Assembly (NCBI GenBank): GCA_009379995.1
Contig: WHSR01000024.1
Coordinates: forward strand, 1-58,035
Source of the DNA: Streptosporangiales bacterium
GTDB lineage: Bacteria; Actinomycetota; Actinomycetes; Streptosporangiales; WHSR01
Direction of reading: 5' to 3'
Length of the DNA stretch: 58,035 bases
Numbering within the stretch: position 1 is the stretch's first letter; every line of letters starts with the position of its first letter. Under the pieces are notes generated by a model. It saw nothing but the letters and a program-made list of their open reading frames with translations. It was not told the origin of the DNA and did no database searches. The position numbers and the translations under genes are program-made. Shown here in pieces: positions 9,637 through 20,354 of this stretch.

Positions 9637-9987
9637 ATGAAAGATGGAATCGTGGACCTCTCGGAGCCGTCCGGTGACGACCTCCTGAAGGCGCTGTCGG
9701 CGCTGGCAAATCCGCACCGGCTGCGCATCCTGGCCGCGCTGGCCGAGGGCCGTAACTACGTGAGCCAGCTCGCCCGCGAGATCGGGATGAGCCGGCCGTT
9801 GCTGCACATGCATCTACAGCGCCTGGAGGCCGCGGGCCTGGTATCAGGGACGCTGGAACTGTCGGAGGATGGCAAGGCGATGAAGTACTTCGAGGTGGCG
9901 CCGTTCGCGCTCCGGCTGACCCCGGAAACGGTCGCCGAGGCGGCGCGCACGCTGACCGACGAACGGGAGTCGGAGGGTTCCCGGTGA
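9637..9987 (+). CDS. ArsR-family winged-helix regulator
   Basis: 116 residues forming one winged helix: LSALANPHRLRILAALAEG, then a recognition-helix region YVSQLAREIGMSRPLLHMHL, and a wing around SGTLELSEDGKAMKYFEV. No metal-binding cysteines of the ArsR/SmtB type are present, so it probably does not sense metal. Its stop overlaps a GTG start of a small broken gene (GTGA). The operator immediately upstream suggests autoregulation and possibly control of the divergent membrane-protein operon. Confidence 0.85.
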   Translation: MKDGIVDLSEPSGDDLLKALSALANPHRLRILAALAEGRNYVSQLAREIGMSRPLLHMHLQRLEAAGLVSGTLELSEDGKAMKYFEVAPFALRLTPETVAEAARTLTDERESEGSR

Positions 9988-10261
9988 CCGGCGAAACGGG
10001 CTTCGTCTGGCCGGACGTCGTCTTCCTTCTGGGCGGCTTCACCATCGTCGTGGCCGCTGTTGCCTTCGTCATCTGGCAGATCTTCGCCACCTATCGGGCG
10101 CGGGGGCCGTAGCACGCGAGCAGGCGTACCAGAAGCTGGCCGAGAGGTCGGCAGAGGCGCAGGAGAAGACGGCCGAGGACCTGACCAAGGCCGCTCACTA
10201 GCTCAAGGAGCTACGGGACCGGGTGGCCGCCATCGAGCAGATGTTGCGCGAGGTTGGGTAG
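9984..10261 (+). pseudogene. Broken small membrane/coiled-coil protein
   Basis: From GTG 9984 the frame gives a short acidic start, one transmembrane helix (VVFLLGGFTIVVAAVAFVIW) and ATYRARG, then stops at 10110-10112. Shifting the frame near 10100-10108 recovers a coiled-coil continuation (VAREQAYQKLAE) that runs to a TAG at 10199-10201 and continues (LKELRDRVAAIEQ) to TAG 10259-10261. Removing one indel and one nonsense codon gives a sensible protein of about 90 residues, translationally coupled to the ArsR gene. It reads as a pseudogene, unless the lesions are sequencing errors. Confidence 0.6.
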
Positions 10262-10294
10262 CCGCGCTTCCGATCTTTGCGGAAGGATGGGGCC

Positions 10295-11260
10295 ATGCGC
10301 GCAGTCCAGGTACGCGAACACGGGGGGCCGGACAGGCTGGAAGTGATCGACACCTCCCCTTCCGTCCCGGGACCGGGCGATCTGCTCGTTGACGTGGCCG
10401 CGGCCGGCGTCAACTACATCGACACCTACCAGCGGGAGGGCATCCACCCGATCCCGACGCCGTTCGTGCTCGGCCTGGAGGGCGCCGGCACGGTACGGGC
10501 CGTCGGTGACGGCGTGTCCGAGGTGTCGGTGGGCGACCGCGTCGCTTGGAAGGACGTACGGGGCAGCTACGCCGAACAGGTGGTCGTCCCGGCCGCATCC
10601 GCGGTGCCGGTACCGGACGGCGTCGGCGACGACGTCGCGGCCGCGCTGCCGCTGCAGGGCATGACCGCGCACTACCTGGCCACCTCGACGTATCCGGTCG
10701 GCAGCGGGGACTGGACGGTCGTGCACGCGGCGGCCGGCGGGGTCGGGCTGCTGCTCACCCAGATCATCAAGCGCCGCGGAGGCCGGGTGCTGGCCACCAC
10801 CTCCACCGCCGAGAAGGCGGAGCTGGCACGCGGGGCGGGCGCGGACGAGATCGCCTCCTACGACGACTTCGTCGAACGGGCGCGGGAGCTGACCGACGGC
10901 GAGGGAGTCCCTGTGGTGTACGACGGCGTCGGCCGCAGCACCTTCGAGCGCGGCCTCGACGCGCTGCGGCCGCGGGGCCTGATGGTGCTCTACGGCGCGT
11001 CGAGCGGCCAGGTGCCCCCCTTCGACCTGCAGACGCTGAACCCGAAGGGTTCGCTGTTCGTCACCCGGCCGACGCTCGTCCACTACACCCTGGACCGCAA
11101 GGAACTGATGTCCCGCGCCGGCGACCTCTTCGCCTGGGTCGCCGACGGCTCGCTGGACGTACGGATCGGCGGGCGCTACCCGCTCGACGCCGCCCGGCAG
11201 GCCCACGAGGACCTCCAGGGCCGCAGGACCACCGGAAAGCTGTTGCTCCTGCCGCGCTGA
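10295..11260 (+). CDS. Quinone oxidoreductase (zinc-free MDR family)
   Basis: 322 residues of the NADPH:quinone reductase branch of the medium-chain dehydrogenases. The catalytic fold opens with GVNYIDTYQREG and PFVLGLEGAGTV. The cofactor domain holds VHAAAGGVGLLLTQI. The cysteine ligands of structural zinc are absent, as expected for QOR. ATG 10295 is preferred over the upstream in-frame start at 10277 because GGAAGG lies 8 nt before it. It probably reduces quinones or enals in the cytosol. Confidence 0.9.
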   Translation: MRAVQVREHGGPDRLEVIDTSPSVPGPGDLLVDVAAAGVNYIDTYQREGIHPIPTPFVLGLEGAGTVRAVGDGVSEVSVGDRVAWKDVRGSYAEQVVVPAASAVPVPDGVGDDVAAALPLQGMTAHYLATSTYPVGSGDWTVVHAAAGGVGLLLTQIIKRRGGRVLATTSTAEKAELARGAGADEIASYDDFVERARELTDGEGVPVVYDGVGRSTFERGLDALRPRGLMVLYGASSGQVPPFDLQTLNPKGSLFVTRPTLVHYTLDRKELMSRAGDLFAWVADGSLDVRIGGRYPLDAARQAHEDLQGRRTTGKLLLLPR

Positions 11261-11448
11261 CCAAGCTGGCTGGAAGTCGCGCGGGCGTCCACGGCTCGTC
11301 GAGCACGTGACGCGAGCTATCCGTGCCAAACGGACAGAATTTCTCTTTACCGATATTTAGGGCATACGTCGGCTAGGCTACACGGCTTCTTCGTCCGTCG
11401 ATAACGGTCATCCGTCAACAAAGCGGCCTAGAAGGCATTTCTTGCCCC

Positions 11449-11477
11449 TTGACGAAGGCACCGATACGGGCTAATTA
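11449..11477 (+). promoter_or_regulatory. Sigma70-type promoter of the secreted zincin gene
   Basis: TTGACG (11449-11454) and TAATTA (11472-11477) are separated by exactly 17 bp, a good housekeeping-type promoter 35 bp upstream of the ATG at 11512. The surrounding 250-bp intergenic region is AT-richer than the coding sequence and shows nothing else obvious. Confidence 0.55.
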
Positions 11478-11511
11478 CCGGCATGACATATCCGATAAAG
11501 GATAGGTGCCC

Positions 11512-12525
11512 ATGTTCCGTGTCCGTATCGGGCGCGTCGGCCTCGGCCTCGCGCTTGTTTTCACCGCGTTGACGCTCCCCGCCGCCGCGACTTCGAAGGC
11601 CTCCGGATCCCCGGAGCGGGAAGCGCGGCAGACAAGATCACTGGCCTGTCACGGCTCCACGATGTTGCGGGCGGTACGGCTGCCGTCGGCGCTGGAACCG
11701 GTCTGCGACCTGGTAGGTCGCAAGATCATGGACGAGGGCGGCGTCGGCGCCCACGTCCCACCGCCGGGATGGGGCGTGGCGGTCAACGCCCTCACCCTGA
11801 CCGGCGAGCAGGTGTTCGCCATCGAGACCCGCGCGGACCGTTCCGTGCTTCTCCTCGACGTCGGGCTGGAGCGGTCGGACCAGGAGGCCGCGACCGCCTC
11901 GCAGTCCGCCGCGACGGCCGGGGCCGCCTGCCGCGACGGCGCGTGGCGTAACCGCGGAGTCAGCGAGCGCGACAACCATCGCTGGCGCTTCAACCCCGCC
12001 CACCGGCCCTCCGGGCTCAGCGTGAGCGCGGCGCGACGGGCGATCGCGGCGGGCCGGGGGTACTTCGCCGACCAGCACAACGACTGCGGCTACGCCGCGG
12101 TGGAGGGCGCCAACGCCCCTACGATCACGTACCGAGGAACCACCTCGAGGGCGCCCGGCATCGGCGCGGACGGCGCCTGCAGCCGGCACGACGGCGTCAA
12201 CGTGGTCGGGTTCGGCAGCCTCCGCCGCACCTCCGCGATAGCGAGCACGTGCTATTGGTACGTCCGCAGGGAGATCCGGGAGTCAGACGCCAAGCTGGGA
12301 CGTACCAACGCCCGGTGGACGACCTCTCCGGGCCGGAGATGCACAAGGGCCATGGATATCGCCAGCGTGATGGCCCACGAGACCGGGCACACGTTCGGCC
12401 TCAGCCATCCGCGCGGCAGCCACCCCTCGCTGACCATGAACGGGCGCATCCCGGCGTGCTCGAAGGCGTTCCGGACGCTCGGCCGCGGCGACATACGCGG
12501 CATCCGGGCCAAGTACGGGGGTTGA
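11512..12525 (+). CDS. Secreted matrixin-like zinc metalloprotease
   Basis: 337 residues with an N-terminal signal peptide (RVRIGRVGLGLALVFTAL, then PAAATSKA). The catalytic site is HETGHTFGLSH near residue 287, the HExxHxxGxxH zinc motif of metzincins, followed by LTMNG as a probable Met-turn. Cysteines spread through the body suggest disulfides in the exported enzyme. AGGATAGG precedes the ATG, and a clear promoter lies upstream. A secreted endopeptidase is likely; its substrate is unknown. Confidence 0.8.
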   Translation: MFRVRIGRVGLGLALVFTALTLPAAATSKASGSPEREARQTRSLACHGSTMLRAVRLPSALEPVCDLVGRKIMDEGGVGAHVPPPGWGVAVNALTLTGEQVFAIETRADRSVLLLDVGLERSDQEAATASQSAATAGAACRDGAWRNRGVSERDNHRWRFNPAHRPSGLSVSAARRAIAAGRGYFADQHNDCGYAAVEGANAPTITYRGTTSRAPGIGADGACSRHDGVNVVGFGSLRRTSAIASTCYWYVRREIRESDAKLGRTNARWTTSPGRRCTRAMDIASVMAHETGHTFGLSHPRGSHPSLTMNGRIPACSKAFRTLGRGDIRGIRAKYGG

Positions 12526-12554
12526 GAGCACGCGTTGATGGCAGGCTCGTCTGC

Positions 12555-13067
12555 ATGAGCGAGCCGGAACCCGTCCCCGCCGAGGACTTCAAGCGCGCGC
12601 TCGCCCGGCACGCCAGCGGCGTGACCGTGGTGAGCGTGCGCGACGGCCGGGACGACATTGGCACGACGGTGACGGCCTTCGCCTCGGTGTCGGCGGAACC
12701 GCCGCTGGTGCTGGTGAGCATCGCAGCCGACTCCTACCTGGACGAGGTGCTCGACCGCCAGGACCGGTGGGCGGTGTCGCTGCTGGCCGCCGACCAGACG
12801 CCGGTCGCGAGCCGGTTCGCCATGCCCGGACGGCCGAGCGGCCGCCTGCTGCTGGCCAACGTCGCCCACCACCGCGGACAGGTCAGTGACGCCCTGATCA
12901 TCGACGACGGGGTAGCCGCCCTGGAATGCAGTACCCACCACTCGATGGCGGCCGGCGACCACACACTGCGGCTCGGTCTGGTCCTTCGCGTCGACTACGT
13001 CGACCCGAAGGCCCGGCCCCTGCTCCACCTGGACCGCCGCTACCACGGACACACCCCACGCCCGTGA
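12555..13067 (+). CDS. Flavin reductase domain protein
   Basis: 170 residues of the flavin-reductase family that supply reduced flavin to monooxygenases. The opening FKRALARHASGVTVVSV and the TVTAFASVSAEPPLVLVSI stretch are characteristic of the FMN-binding split barrel. The ATG at 12555 follows MSEPEPVPAED-type coding and is the first good start in frame. Its stop codon lies inside the left arm of the large terminator hairpin. No partner monooxygenase is adjacent. Confidence 0.85.
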   Translation: MSEPEPVPAEDFKRALARHASGVTVVSVRDGRDDIGTTVTAFASVSAEPPLVLVSIAADSYLDEVLDRQDRWAVSLLAADQTPVASRFAMPGRPSGRLLLANVAHHRGQVSDALIIDDGVAALECSTHHSMAAGDHTLRLGLVLRVDYVDPKARPLLHLDRRYHGHTPRP

Positions 13068-13116
13068 TCTTGCAGAAATTTCAAGACAGGTCTTGAAATT
13101 TCTGCAAGATCACGGG
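13061..13116. terminator. Perfect 27-bp bidirectional terminator hairpin
   Basis: The arms at 13061-13087 and 13090-13116 are exact reverse complements, 27 bp each, with a 2-nt loop. It separates convergent genes: the flavin reductase, whose TGA at 13065-13067 lies inside the left arm, and an acyl-CoA ligase. The arms contain an AT-rich block around GAAATTTC, unusual for this GC content. It should stop transcription from both sides. Confidence 0.85.
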
Positions 13117-13141
13117 CAAAAGGGGGGGCGAGGGCGGGCGG

Positions 13142-14890
<1,749 letters not shown>

Positions 14891-14913
14891 GTCGATCTCC
14901 TTGGCCTGGAGTG

Positions 14914-15525
14914 TCAAAGCCGTAACGTGTAGGTCCGGCCACACGTCCCCCACTCGCCGAAGGGCGGCTGTTCCCCGGCGTCGATCGCCCGGATCGAGGG
15001 ACGGCCTATGTGCGCGAACACCAGCCGGTGCACGCCGTACCGCGCCGCGTCCGCGGACACCCGCCGTACGCTCGCGTGACCGCCCACTCCGCCGCGGAAA
15101 CGGATCGGCGCGGACCAGCCAGCCGCGTCCGCGAACATGAGGTCCGCGCCGGCCGCCCAGGACGGAAACTCCCAAAACTCCGGTGCCCACACCGCGGTCC
15201 GCCCACCGATCTCGATGCGGTAACCGCAGGTGGGGTGGGAGGTGTGCGCGACCGGCAGCGGTTCGATCCGCAGGTCGCCGGCGTGGTAGGGCGCCATGAC
15301 CGGGGTACATCCGTGCCGGTCGGCGAGCCAGCGCAGCGCGGAACGCAGTTCGGCCTGCTCGTCGGTGACCAGCCATCCGGACAGCGGGCCGTCCGGCTCG
15401 GCGCCCGGTCCCCCGTCGAAGGTGATCCGCCGCCGGGCGTAGCGCACGAGCAGCCCCGCGGGCCGGTATCGGGGCGAGTTCATCGCACCCACCCCGAGGA
15501 GGGTGAGTAAGGCGCGCTGGGTCAT
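14914..15525 (-). CDS. MBL-fold hydrolase-like protein, divergent
   Basis: 203 residues opening with TLLGVGAMNSPRYRPAGLLV and RITFDGGPG, typical of ribonuclease Z/lactonase-like metallo-beta-lactamase proteins, and ending with VFAHIGRPS. I cannot find an intact HxHxDH zinc motif, so activity is uncertain. The ATG sits one base after the stop of the YciI gene, and the stop is 23 bp before the ligase start, so all three are co-transcribed. Confidence 0.65.
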   Translation of the reverse strand: MTQRALLTLLGVGAMNSPRYRPAGLLVRYARRRITFDGGPGAEPDGPLSGWLVTDEQAELRSALRWLADRHGCTPVMAPYHAGDLRIEPLPVAHTSHPTCGYRIEIGGRTAVWAPEFWEFPSWAAGADLMFADAAGWSAPIRFRGGVGGHASVRRVSADAARYGVHRLVFAHIGRPSIRAIDAGEQPPFGEWGTCGRTYTLRL

Positions 15526-15526
15526 G

Positions 15527-15796
15527 TCACGGCGGGAAGATGACCTGCCACTCCCGCACCTGCAGGTCACCGACGACGCCGGCCTCGTTGTACGGGTCGG
15601 CCGCCAGCAGCTCACGGGCCTCGGCCTCGTCGGCCACCTCGAAGACGGCCATCGCGCCGCTGTCGTCGGCCCACGGGCCGGACATGACGATCTTGCCCTG
15701 CTCGAAAAGACCCTTGAGGTACTCACGGTGGCGGGGCCGTACCTCGTCGCGGCGTTCCTTGTCGAGGTAGCGGAACTGAGCAGCGAACTTCGGCAT
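15527..15796 (-). CDS. YciI-like protein
   Basis: 89 residues of the YciI family: an alpha-beta barrel with DPYNEAGVVGDLQVREW near the end and REYLKGLFEQGKIVMSGPW in the middle. Family members are small dimeric enzymes, some with dechlorinase-like or dehydratase activity. It is the first gene of the YciI-MBL-ligase run and begins 21 bp after the prpE stop on the same strand, so it may share the prpE transcript. Confidence 0.8.
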   Translation of the reverse strand: MPKFAAQFRYLDKERRDEVRPRHREYLKGLFEQGKIVMSGPWADDSGAMAVFEVADEAEARELLAADPYNEAGVVGDLQVREWQVIFPP

Positions 15797-15816
15797 ATAC
15801 CCGATCTTGCCCCAAT

Positions 15817-17700
15817 CTAGTCTCGCCCCAGAAGGATTGGACGGAGCTGATCGAGGACCGAGGCGTCCTCGATCGTGGAGGGAACCGGCTCGTCCTTGCC
15901 CTCCGCGATGCCGCGCATCGTGCCGCGCAGGATCTTGCCCGAACGGGTCTTCGGCAGCGCCGGCACGACCGCGACGTCCCGCATCGCCGCCACCGCGCCC
16001 ACCTGCTCGCGCACGGCGACGAGGAGCTCGTCCCGCAGGTCCCCCTCGTCGACGTCGGCCCCGGCCTTGAGGACGACGAAACCGCGCGGCATCTGCCCCT
16101 TGAGCTCGTCGTGCACCCCGATGACGGCACACTCGGCGACCGCGGGATGGGCGGCGATCACCTCCTCCATCGAGCCGGTGGACAGGCGGTGGCCGGCGAC
16201 GTTGATGACGTCGTCGGTGCGGCCCATCACCCACAGGTACCCGTCCTCGTCGATGAAGCCGCCGTCGCCGGTCAGGTAGTAGCCCGGGTAGCGGGACAGG
16301 TACGACTCGACGAAGCGCTCGTCGGCGCCCCACACCGTGGGCAGGTTCCCCGGCGGCAACGGCAGGCCGACGACGATGTCGCCCTCGGTGCCCCGCGGCA
16401 CGTCGCCGCCGGACCCGTCGACAACGTGCAGGTCGTACCCGGGCACCGGGACGGTCGGCGAGCCCGCCTTCACCGGCATCGGATCCAGCCCGCGCAGGTT
16501 GGCGGCCATCGGCCAGCCACTCTCGGTTTGCCACCAGTGGTCGATGACCGGCCGGTCCAGTATCCGCACCGCCCAGTGGTACGTGTCGGGGTCGAGGCGC
16601 TCCCCGGCGAGGAACAACGTCTCGAACCGCGACAGGTCGTAGGACGCCAGATGCTTACCTTCCGGGTCCTCCTTCTTGATCGCCCGAATGGCCGTCGGCG
16701 CGGTGAACAGCGCCCTGACGCCGTGTTCCGCGACGACCCGCCAGAAGGCCCCCGCGTCCGGGGTTCCCACCGGTTTGCCCTCGTACAGCACGGTGGTGCA
16801 GCCGTGCAGCAGCGGCGCGTAGACGATGTAGGAGTGGCCGACCACCCATCCGACGTCGGAGGCCGCCCAGAACACGTCCCCGGGGTCGATCCCGTAAACG
16901 TACTTCATGCTCCAGCGCAGCGCCACGGCGTGCCCGCCGTTGTCCCGCACCACACCCTTGGGCCGGCCCGTGGTGCCCGAGGTGTAGAGGACGTAGAGCG
17001 GGTCGGTCGCCAGAACCGGCACGCACTCGGCCGGCTCGGCGCCCTCCATGGCCTCGGCCCAGGACAGGTCGCGGCCGGGCCGCAGGTCGGCACCGGCCTC
17101 CGGCCTCTCCAGGATCACGCACCGCTCGGGGGCATGCCGGGACAGCTCCAGCGCCTCGTCGAGCATCGGCTTGTACGCCACGACCCTGGTGGGTTCGATG
17201 CCGCAGGAGGCCGAAACGACCACCTTGGGCTGGGCGTCGTCGATGCGTATCGCCAGCTCCCGCGGCGCGAAGCCGCCGAAGACGACCGAATGAACGGCGC
17301 CGAGCCGGGCGCAGGCGAGCATCGCGACGACCCCCTCCGGCACCATCGGCATGTAGATCACAACTCGGTCGCCCTTGGCCACCCCGAGCCCGCGCAGCGC
17401 GCCGGCGAAGCGGGCCACCTCGTCGCGCAGCGCGCGGTAGGTGTACGTCCGCTGGGTGCCGGTCACCGGGCTGTCGTAGATCAGCGCCGGCTGATCGGCA
17501 CGGCCCTCGTCCACGTGCCTGTCGAGGGCGTTCTCGCAGGTGTTCAGCTCACCGTCGGGGAACCACCGGTAGAAGGGCGGGTTGGCGTCGTCGAGGATCT
17601 GTGACGGACGCCGACGCCACAGGATCTCCTCCGCCGCCTCCTTCCAGAAGGCGGTCGGGTCGGTGATGCTGCGTTCGAACGCCGTCCGGTACTCACCCAT
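15817..17700 (-). CDS. prpE: Propionyl-CoA/acetyl-CoA synthetase
   Basis: 627 residues of the short-chain acyl-CoA synthetase family. It has YTSGTTGRPKGVV (ATP loop), HWWQTESGWPM, GRTDDVINVAGHRLSTGSMEE (hinge) and RSGKILRGTM, with the AMP-forming lysine. The full-length match to PrpE-type enzymes suggests propionate or a similar short acid. The start at 17700 places GGAG 5 nt upstream; the tandem ATG at 17703 would be too close. It is divergent from another acyl-CoA synthetase across a 103-bp promoter region. Confidence 0.88.
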   Translation of the reverse strand: MGEYRTAFERSITDPTAFWKEAAEEILWRRRPSQILDDANPPFYRWFPDGELNTCENALDRHVDEGRADQPALIYDSPVTGTQRTYTYRALRDEVARFAGALRGLGVAKGDRVVIYMPMVPEGVVAMLACARLGAVHSVVFGGFAPRELAIRIDDAQPKVVVSASCGIEPTRVVAYKPMLDEALELSRHAPERCVILERPEAGADLRPGRDLSWAEAMEGAEPAECVPVLATDPLYVLYTSGTTGRPKGVVRDNGGHAVALRWSMKYVYGIDPGDVFWAASDVGWVVGHSYIVYAPLLHGCTTVLYEGKPVGTPDAGAFWRVVAEHGVRALFTAPTAIRAIKKEDPEGKHLASYDLSRFETLFLAGERLDPDTYHWAVRILDRPVIDHWWQTESGWPMAANLRGLDPMPVKAGSPTVPVPGYDLHVVDGSGGDVPRGTEGDIVVGLPLPPGNLPTVWGADERFVESYLSRYPGYYLTGDGGFIDEDGYLWVMGRTDDVINVAGHRLSTGSMEEVIAAHPAVAECAVIGVHDELKGQMPRGFVVLKAGADVDEGDLRDELLVAVREQVGAVAAMRDVAVVPALPKTRSGKILRGTMRGIAEGKDEPVPSTIEDASVLDQLRPILLGRD

Positions 17701-17803
17701 CATCGCTCCTCTCCGGACCCGCTCCGATCTATTGGTAGGTTGCCGCGCAGACGCCGCCGGCACAACCATGGGGGTACTCACGCATAGCGAAGGGGTGTCG
17801 CAG

Positions 17804-19549
17804 GTGACCGAGTCAGCTACCCAGACCTTCCGCGCCGCCCGTGACTTTCTGCTGCAGCATCGCGAGGACTACCAGACGACGTACCAGGGGTTCCGCTGGC
17901 CAGAGCTGGGGGAGTTCAACTGGGCGTTGGACTGGTTCGACGCCGTGGCCGCCCGGCTCGCCGAGGAGCGCGACGACCGCCCGGCGCTGTGGGTCGTCGA
18001 GGAGGACGGCACCGAGACGAAGGTGTCGTACCCGCAGATGTCGGTCCGCTCGAACCGGGTGGCGAACTGGCTGCGCGCCCAGGGGGTGAGCCGGGGCGAC
18101 CGGATCCTGCTGATGCTGGGCAACCAGGTGGAGCTGTGGGAGACGATCCTGGCGGCGATGAAGCTGGGCGCTGTGATCATCCCGGCGACGACGCTGCTGC
18201 AGCGAGACGATCTCGTCGACCGCATCGAACGCGGGCACGTGCGCCACGTGGTGGCCCGGTCCGCCGACGCCGGGAAGTTCGCCGACGTACCGGGCGACTA
18301 CACCCGCATCGCCGTCGGTGAGGCGGTGGACGGCTGGCTGGGCTACGCCGACGCCCACGCCCAGGCCAACGCCCGCGCCCTGCCGGGCGACTTCGCGCCG
18401 GACGGCCTGACCCGCGCCTCCGACACGATGCTGCTGTACTTCACCTCGGGGACCACCGCCCAGCCGAAGCTGGTGGAGCACACCCACGCCTCCTATCCGG
18501 TCGGGCATCTGTCGACGATGTACTGGATCGGGATCAAGCCCGGCGACGTGCATCTCAACATCTCCTCCCCGGGCTGGGCCAAGCACGCCTGGAGCAACGT
18601 GTTCGCCCCGTGGAACGCGGAGGCGACGGTGCTCATCATCAACTACGCCCGGTTCACCGCGGGCCCGCTGCTCGACCAGCTGATCCGGTGCGAGGTGGAC
18701 ACGTTCTGCGCCCCGCCGACGGTATGGCGGATGCTGATACAGGAGGACCTGGCGCAGTGGCCGGTGCGGGTCCGTGAGTGCGTGGCCGCCGGCGAGCCGC
18801 TCAACCCCGAGGTGATCGAGCAGGTCCAGCGGGCCTGGGGGATCACCATCCGGGACGGGTACGGCCAGACCGAGACCACCGCCCAGATCGGCAACACTCC
18901 GGGCCAGCCGGTCACGCTCGGCTCGATGGGGCGGCCGCTGCCCGGCTACACGGTGGAGCTGATCGACCCGGTCGCCGACAAGCCCGCCGACGAAGGCGAG
19001 ATCTGCCTCGACCTGAGCCCCCGCCCGCTCGGGCTGATGACCGGCTACCGCGACGACCCCGGCCGCACCGGGGAGGCCATGCGCGGCGGCTTCTACCACA
19101 CCGGCGACGTGGCCCAGCGCGACGCCGAGGGCTACATCACCTACGTCGGCCGCACCGACGACGTGTTCAAGGCCTCCGACTACCGGATCTCCCCGTTCGA
19201 GCTGGAGAGCGTGCTTCTGGAACACGAGGCGGTGGCCGAGGCGGCGGTCGTACCGTCTCCCGACCCGATCCGGCTCGCGGTACCCAAGGCCTACATCACC
19301 CTGGCCGGCGGCACCGAGCCGGGCAAGGAGACGGCGCTGGCCATCCTGCGGCACGCCCGCGAACACCTGGCGCCGTACAAGCGGGTGCGCCGCATCGAGT
19401 TCGCGGAGCTGCCCAAGACCATCTCCGGCAAGATCCGCCGCGTCGAGCTGCGCGGCCGGGAGAACGAACTGCACGGGGTCGGCGCCGACACGACCGTGCG
19501 CAACCCGAACGAGTACTGGGAGGAGGACTTCGTCGACCTCAAGGCCTGA
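17804..19549 (+). CDS. Acyl-CoA synthetase (medium-chain / AcsM-like)
   Basis: 581 residues with FTSGTTAQPKLVEHTH (ATP loop), RDGYGQTETTAQIGN, GRTDDVFKASDYRISPFELE (hinge) and ISGKIRRVEL (lysine). Overall it resembles medium-chain or aromatic acyl-CoA synthetases. The GTG at 17804 is chosen because AAGGGG lies 8 nt upstream and FRAARDFLL then falls near the N-terminus as in relatives; an ATG at 17768 lacks a ribosome site. The divergent prpE and the dienelactone hydrolase 42 bp downstream suggest organic-acid breakdown. Confidence 0.88.
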   Translation: MTESATQTFRAARDFLLQHREDYQTTYQGFRWPELGEFNWALDWFDAVAARLAEERDDRPALWVVEEDGTETKVSYPQMSVRSNRVANWLRAQGVSRGDRILLMLGNQVELWETILAAMKLGAVIIPATTLLQRDDLVDRIERGHVRHVVARSADAGKFADVPGDYTRIAVGEAVDGWLGYADAHAQANARALPGDFAPDGLTRASDTMLLYFTSGTTAQPKLVEHTHASYPVGHLSTMYWIGIKPGDVHLNISSPGWAKHAWSNVFAPWNAEATVLIINYARFTAGPLLDQLIRCEVDTFCAPPTVWRMLIQEDLAQWPVRVRECVAAGEPLNPEVIEQVQRAWGITIRDGYGQTETTAQIGNTPGQPVTLGSMGRPLPGYTVELIDPVADKPADEGEICLDLSPRPLGLMTGYRDDPGRTGEAMRGGFYHTGDVAQRDAEGYITYVGRTDDVFKASDYRISPFELESVLLEHEAVAEAAVVPSPDPIRLAVPKAYITLAGGTEPGKETALAILRHAREHLAPYKRVRRIEFAELPKTISGKIRRVELRGRENELHGVGADTTVRNPNEYWEEDFVDLKA

Positions 19550-19591
19550 GCCGGTTCCGTACGCGACAGCGGAAGACACGAGGAGGAAGGT

Positions 19592-20344
19592 TTGGCATAC
19601 GACGGTGTGATGGCGGAGACGATCAACATCCGGGGGCACGCGGACGACGAGATCTCGGCGTACCTCGCCCGCCCACTCGGCCCGGGCCCGTACCCGGGCG
19701 TGGTGGTGATCCACCACATGCCGGGATGGGATGCCGCCACCAAGGAGATCACCCGAACCTTCGCCGTGCACGGCTACACGGCCATCTGCCCGAACCTCCA
19801 CCACCGGGAGGGCCCGGATGCCAGCCCCGACGACGCCGCAGCGGCGGCCCGGGCGGCCGGCGGTGTGCCCGACGACCGCTGCCTCGGCGACGTTGCCGGT
19901 GGCGCGGCCTACGTGCGGTCGCTCCCCTACAGCAACGGCAAGGTAGGTGTGATCGGGTACTGCTCCGGCGGACGTCAGACCTACCTGGTGGCCTGCAACC
20001 TCCCCGTGGACGCGGCGGTGGACTGCTACGGCGGCCGCGTGGTGGCGAGCGAGGAGGACCTCAGCCCCCGGCAGCCCGTCGCGCCGATCGACATGACCGG
20101 GAACCTCGGCTGCCCGCTGCTCGGCCTGTTCGGCACAGACGACCAGAACCCCTCACCCGAGCACGTGGCGCGGACGGAGGAGGAGCTCAAGAAGCACGGC
20201 AAGACGTATGAGTTCCACAGCTACGACGATGCCGGGCACGCCTTCTTCGCCACCGACAGGCAGAGCTACCGGGTGCACGCGGCCTTGGACGGCTGGCAGA
20301 AGATCTGGGCCTGGTTCGACAAGTACCTCGCCACCCCGGCGTGA
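19592..20344 (+). CDS. Dienelactone hydrolase family protein
   Basis: 250 residues of the alpha/beta-hydrolase type that opens dienelactones in aromatic catabolism. The nucleophile elbow is GYCSGG (cysteine), the acid lies in GTDDQN, and the base is in DAGHAFF. The TTG start has a strong AGGAGG 5 nt upstream; GTG and ATG codons shortly downstream are less well placed. It lies between the acyl-CoA synthetase and a small DUF6295-like gene, all in the same direction. Confidence 0.88.
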   Translation: MAYDGVMAETINIRGHADDEISAYLARPLGPGPYPGVVVIHHMPGWDAATKEITRTFAVHGYTAICPNLHHREGPDASPDDAAAAARAAGGVPDDRCLGDVAGGAAYVRSLPYSNGKVGVIGYCSGGRQTYLVACNLPVDAAVDCYGGRVVASEEDLSPRQPVAPIDMTGNLGCPLLGLFGTDDQNPSPEHVARTEEELKKHGKTYEFHSYDDAGHAFFATDRQSYRVHAALDGWQKIWAWFDKYLATPA

Positions 20345-20354
20345 GGAGGCCGCG

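Noticed and set aside
14891..15376. Long N-terminal extension of the acyl-CoA ligase frame
   Set aside because: It overlaps the MBL gene in another frame and has no ligase similarity; a ribosome site places the start at 14890.
16111..17604. 497-codon forward frame over prpE
   Set aside because: Antisense shadow of a strongly supported gene with conserved ligase motifs.
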